64,000 bases of DNA. It comes from Rhodococcus qingshengii JCM 15477 (GTDB taxonomy: Bacteria > Actinomycetota > Actinomycetes > Mycobacteriales > Mycobacteriaceae). The translations under genes were made by a program, and so were the position numbers. Each line of letters starts with the position of its first letter. Positions within the stretch are counted from its first letter, which is position 1. The stretch is from contig NZ_CP096563.1 in NCBI RefSeq assembly GCF_023221595.1, positions 5,761,001 through 5,825,000 on the forward strand, written 5' to 3'. The notes beneath the pieces were generated by a model. That model saw only the letters and a program-made list of their open reading frames with translations. It was not told the origin of the DNA and ran no database searches. This document shows, in pieces, positions 61,039-64,000 of the stretch.

Positions 61039-63081
61039 GTGAGCAGACTGTTGGAAAGCTATGTGGCCGGTCAGTGGTACGCCGCACCGGACGCAGGTAC
61101 CCCGTTGCCGAGCGCAGTGGACGGATCGGAGGTGGCCCGGATCTCCGCAACCGGCATCGACCTCGCCGAGATGGTTACGTACGCACGCGAGGTCGGCGGG
61201 CCTGCACTGTCCGCGATGACCTTCCACGAACGTGCCGGTGCGCTCAAGGCTCTTGCCCTCACGTTGATGGCAGGAAAAGCCGAGTTCTACACACTCTCCA
61301 CTGCCACCGGCGCGACGACGCGAGATTCCGGGGTGGACATCGACGGCGGATTCGGGACCCTGCTGAGCTACGCGAGCAAGGCTCGGCGCGAATTGCCCGA
61401 CAGCACAGTCTTTCTGGACGGAAACGTCGAGCCTCTCGGCAAGGGCGGAACCTTCCTCGGGCAACACATCTATACATCACGTCGCGGCGTCGCCGTGCAG
61501 ATCAACGCCTTCAATTTCCCGGTGTGGGGGTTCCTGGAGAAGCTGGCACCGGCATTCATCGCGGGGGTGCCGTCCATCGTCAAACCTGCCAGTTCCACGG
61601 CATATCTCACCGAACTCGTCTTCCGGCGCATCATCGAGTCAGGCTTGCTCCCAGAGGGTTCCGTCCAACTGCTCTCCGGTAGTGCACGCGGCCTCCTCGA
61701 TCACCTCGGCGGGCAGGACTCAGTGGCATTCACCGGATCCGCCGACACCGCAGCAACGCTGCGTGCTCACCCGAACGTCGTCGGCAAGGGTGTCCATTTC
61801 AATGCCGAAGCCGATTCACTCAACGCGTCGATCCTCGGCGAGGACGCCGTACCAGGAACGCCCGAATTCGATTTGTACGTCAAACAACTCGTCACCGAGA
61901 TGACGGTCAAGGCGGGCCAGAAGTGCACGGCGATCCGGCGCGCCCTGGTCCCGCTCTCGCTGGTCGACGCCGTTGTCGATGCCGCATCCGAGCGACTGAA
62001 CAAAGTGGTCGTGGGACACCCCGATGCTGATGGCGTCACTATGGGAGCTCTCGCCAGCATCGAACAGCGTGACGAGGTCTTGAAATCCATTCGCGGTCTG
62101 ACGAAGTCGGCAACTATCGTATTCGGAGACCCGGACAACGTCGACGTGGTCGGTGCCGACGGCCAGTCAGGAGCCTTCCTTTCCCCAGTCCTTCTCCGGG
62201 CGGAAGAGAATGCGCACGAGGTACACGAACTGGAGGCCTTCGGACCCGTCAGCACCGTCATCGGATACGACGGCATCGATCATGCGATCGAACTCGCGGC
62301 CCGTGGCGAGGGAAGCCTCGTCGCCTCGGTGGTCACTGCCGACAGCGACATCGCACGTCGACTGGTGCTGGGTCTCGCAGCTTTTCACGGCAGAGTGCTC
62401 GTGCTGAACCGCGACGACGCCAAGGAATCCACCGGCCACGGCTCTCCCCTTCCAGTCCTCGTACACGGCGGTCCCGGCCGTGCCGGCGGCGGTGAGGAGC
62501 TGGGTGGCATCCGCGGAGTTCTGCACCACATGCAGCGGACCGCCGTACAGGGCACACCCGACGTCCTCACCGCAGTCGGCGAGCGCTGGTTCACCGGATC
62601 GCAGCGCACGACCGGATCCGAACATCCATTCCGAAAGAGTCTCGCCGAGTTGAAGATCGGTGACACTGTTGTCGGCGGTCCGCGCCAGGTCACACTCGCA
62701 GACATCGATCATTTTGCAGAGTTCACCGGTGACACCTTCTACGCTCACACCGATCCGGTGGCCGCTGCGGCGAATCCACTCTTCGGCGGCATCGTCGCGC
62801 ACGGCTATCTTGTTGTCTCACTCGCTGCGGGCCTGTTCGTCGACCCGGCTCCCGGCCCGGTTCTCGCGAACTTCGGCGTGGACAGCCTCAGGTTCCTGAC
62901 TCCGGTCAAAGCCGAGGACAGCCTGACGGTCACCCTCACAGCCAAGACCATCACACCTCGCAGCAGCGCCGACTACGGTGAGGTTCGTTGGGACGCCGTG
63001 GTGACGAACCAGGACAACGATCCGGTCGCGACATACGACGTCCTGACTCTGGTAGCCAAGACTCGCCCCGAAGGGAATTGA
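61039..63081 (+). CDS. paaZ: Bifunctional oxepin-CoA hydrolase / aldehyde dehydrogenase PaaZ
   Basis: A 680-residue fusion. The N-terminal ALDH domain (about 1-520) has VQINAFNFPVWGFLEKLAP (catalytic Asn), VHFNAEADSLN and the catalytic Cys in KAGQKCTAIRRALV; it oxidises the 3-oxo-5,6-dehydrosuberyl-CoA semialdehyde. The C-terminal MaoC-like domain (about 530-680) has DIDHFAEFTGDTFYAHTD and GGIVAHGYL, which opens the oxepin ring. GTG 61039 with the operator just upstream. Followed by the EthD gene after six bases. Confidence 0.94.
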   Translation: MSRLLESYVAGQWYAAPDAGTPLPSAVDGSEVARISATGIDLAEMVTYAREVGGPALSAMTFHERAGALKALALTLMAGKAEFYTLSTATGATTRDSGVDIDGGFGTLLSYASKARRELPDSTVFLDGNVEPLGKGGTFLGQHIYTSRRGVAVQINAFNFPVWGFLEKLAPAFIAGVPSIVKPASSTAYLTELVFRRIIESGLLPEGSVQLLSGSARGLLDHLGGQDSVAFTGSADTAATLRAHPNVVGKGVHFNAEADSLNASILGEDAVPGTPEFDLYVKQLVTEMTVKAGQKCTAIRRALVPLSLVDAVVDAASERLNKVVVGHPDADGVTMGALASIEQRDEVLKSIRGLTKSATIVFGDPDNVDVVGADGQSGAFLSPVLLRAEENAHEVHELEAFGPVSTVIGYDGIDHAIELAARGEGSLVASVVTADSDIARRLVLGLAAFHGRVLVLNRDDAKESTGHGSPLPVLVHGGPGRAGGGEELGGIRGVLHHMQRTAVQGTPDVLTAVGERWFTGSQRTTGSEHPFRKSLAELKIGDTVVGGPRQVTLADIDHFAEFTGDTFYAHTDPVAAAANPLFGGIVAHGYLVVSLAAGLFVDPAPGPVLANFGVDSLRFLTPVKAEDSLTVTLTAKTITPRSSADYGEVRWDAVVTNQDNDPVATYDVLTLVAKTRPEGN

Positions 63082-63087
63082 AAGCAC

Positions 63088-63399
63088 ATGACCTATCGAG
63101 TAGCAGTGTGTTACGGACGCCCCACCGATCCGGAGGCTTTCGACAAGTACTACAACGAGATCCACGTCCCGCTCGCCAGCGCAGTGCCAGGGCTCTCGGA
63201 CTTCACGTTCAGCAAGTGCTCGACGCTGGACGGCTCCGATCCAGTCTTCTATGCCGTCGCCAACCTCGAGTTTCCCGATCTCGAGACTATGCAGAGCGGC
63301 CTGAAGTCCCCGGAGATGGGCGCCGCTGGAAAAGATGTCGCAAACTTTGCCACCGGCACGGTCGACATGTATGTCCAGGAAGTTGTCTCGGTCCTCTAG
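63088..63399 (+). CDS. EthD-domain protein
   Basis: A 103-residue single-domain protein of the EthD family (ferredoxin-like alpha+beta barrel). Its core, AVCYGRPTDPEAFDKYYNEIHVPLA with VPGLSDFTFSKC, matches the family pattern of small proteins that assist redox or cyclisation reactions. It is tightly placed between paaZ and paaI and very likely translated as part of this operon. Possible roles are handling of a reactive ring-opened semialdehyde or of a side product; no function is established. Confidence 0.83.
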   Translation: MTYRVAVCYGRPTDPEAFDKYYNEIHVPLASAVPGLSDFTFSKCSTLDGSDPVFYAVANLEFPDLETMQSGLKSPEMGAAGKDVANFATGTVDMYVQEVVSVL

Positions 63400-63435
63400 A
63401 CCCCTGCAATTTCCCGATCACACAGGAGTTGTCTC

Positions 63436-63834
63436 GTGAGTACAGGAAGCATCACCGCCAGAGAGATGTTCGACGCGGACCAGGCATCGCAGGCACTCGG
63501 TATCGAGATTTCCGAGCTGGCGCCCGGTAGCGCAACCGTGACCGTCACCGTGGGCGAAACCATGGTGAACGGTCACGGAATCACACACGGCGGTTATGTT
63601 TTCCTGCTCGCGGACACCGCGTTTGCGCTCGCCTGCAACGGCTACGAGGATTCAGCCGTTGCAGCGCGCGCGGACATCAGATTTCTGCGTCCGACCCGTC
63701 TGGGCGACACCTTGACCGCGGTCGCCACCGAGAAGGCTCGAGGCGGCCGAAGTGGGATCTACGACGTGACCGTTCGCAATGGCGACGCCGTCGTGGCCGA
63801 GTTCCGCGGCGACAGTCGAACCATCACCCGCTGA
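63436..63834 (+). CDS. paaI: Phenylacetate-pathway thioesterase PaaI
   Basis: A 132-residue hot-dog-fold thioesterase. The PaaI-type core is visible: NGHGITHGGYVFLLADTAFALA (residues about 44-65) with the HGG oxyanion loop and Asp. It hydrolyses ring-hydroxylated phenylacetyl-CoA or other stalled CoA intermediates. GTG 63436 follows CAGGAG. Last gene of the paaZ-EthD-paaI run. A 15-nt tandem repeat lies after it. Confidence 0.9.
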   Translation: MSTGSITAREMFDADQASQALGIEISELAPGSATVTVTVGETMVNGHGITHGGYVFLLADTAFALACNGYEDSAVAARADIRFLRPTRLGDTLTAVATEKARGGRSGIYDVTVRNGDAVVAEFRGDSRTITR

Positions 63835-63837
63835 AAT

Positions 63838-63877
63838 TCAGCCCACGGTGTATCAGCCCACGGTGTATCAGCCCACG
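63838..63877. repeat. 15-nt tandem repeat, 2.7 copies, across a stop codon
   Basis: The unit TCAGCCCACGGTGTA occurs at 63838-63852 and 63853-63867, then its first 10 bases recur at 63868-63877. The third copy is the end of a minus-strand gene, its TCA being that gene's TGA stop; the other two copies lie downstream and each repeat the stop. Confidence 0.88.
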
Positions 63878-64000
63878 ACGGGAAGTTCGAGGGGGCCGGA
63901 ACCGTCGGCAAAGATCGTCACCGGCATACCTTGCAGTCCCCCACGGAAACTGATGTCGCCACCGGTGATCGCGAGACGCACGGAATGCCCTGGCTCGAAT
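63868..64000 (-). CDS. C-terminal end of a hydrolase-like protein (partial)
   Basis: Only the last 43 residues are in the window, ending FEPGHSVRLAITGGD ... LELPVVG at the TGA complement of 63868-63870. The pattern F-PGH-vRL-I-gg resembles the beta-sandwich C-terminal domain of CocE/NonD (X-Pro dipeptidyl-peptidase) hydrolases, but the stretch is too short for certainty. It is convergent with paaI. Confidence 0.5.
   Translation of the reverse strand, partial: FEPGHSVRLAITGGDISFRGGLQGMPVTIFADGSGPLELPVVG

Noticed and set aside
63838..63877. Possible short CRISPR-like or satellite array
   Set aside because: Units are 15 nt, directly adjacent without spacers, and only about 2.7 copies. It is a plain tandem repeat.

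Overview
The window is high-GC actinobacterial DNA, almost certainly from Rhodococcus and most likely the R. erythropolis / R. qingshengii group. The main reasons are a qsdR-qsdA-qsdC quorum-quenching lactone locus known from R. erythropolis, a complete actinobacterial paa (phenylacetate) locus with its own TetR regulator, a type-B succinate dehydrogenase operon, GTG starts, ATGA/GTGA gene overlaps, and many acyl-CoA enzymes and TetR/GntR regulators. I found no rRNA, tRNA, CRISPR array, insertion sequence or prophage.

Layout. 1-6.35 kb: an acyl-CoA/MaoC/SDR group with two paralogous TetR regulators and an MHS-family transporter. Promoters here, and one at 16.2 kb, share a 16-bp operator-like motif. 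6.6-9.95 kb: qsdC-qsdA with divergent qsdR (lactone hydrolysis followed by CoA activation). 10-13.8 kb: GntR plus an ABC ATPase, then divergent soxR and an MFS efflux pump with a SoxR-type box between them, then a 70-aa helix-hairpin-helix protein. 13.8-17.9 kb: diguanylate cyclase, serine hydrolase, DUF2236 oxygenase and TetR. 17.9-21.4 kb: GntR, acyl-CoA dehydrogenase and aldehyde dehydrogenase around a perfect palindrome. 21.4-23.8 kb: sfnG/sfnB (sulfone sulfur scavenging). 23.8-27.9 kb: TetR, MFS exporter, siderophore-binding lipoprotein and AraC, with a partial iron box. 28-31.7 kb: DsbA-like protein, MarR, alpha/beta hydrolase, AraC and a secreted YdcF-like protein.

31.8-38.8 kb is a decaying or specialised secreted-hydrolase zone. 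It holds a 5'-truncated serine hydrolase, a PucR/CdaR-type regulator, a GDSL esterase split by one nonsense codon, an MFS transporter, and a two-gene operon of a Tat-exported protein of unknown function and a lipase-fold protein whose nucleophile serine is alanine. 38.9-43.9 kb: sdhCAB (type B), in which SdhB has Arg in place of a [4Fe-4S] cysteine, convergent with a DASS dicarboxylate transporter. 44.2-47.2 kb: signal peptidase I, a VOC protein and a saccharopine-dehydrogenase-like/TetR operon. 47.2-50.1 kb: SMI1/KNR4-galT-galK, all overlapping. 50.2-51.9 kb: nsrR-hmp (nitric oxide detoxification) behind an 11-1-11 operator. 51.95-52.6 kb: LysE exporter.

52.6-63.8 kb is the phenylacetate catabolic locus: paaABCDE-K, paaFHG, divergent paaR, and paaZ-EthD-paaI, with three copies of one TetR-type operator. 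PaaK activates phenylacetate, PaaABC(D)E epoxidises the ring, PaaG isomerises to the oxepin, PaaZ opens and oxidises it, and PaaF/PaaH perform beta-oxidation steps. No thiolase gene (paaJ) is present in the window. The window begins inside an SDR gene and ends inside a further minus-strand gene.
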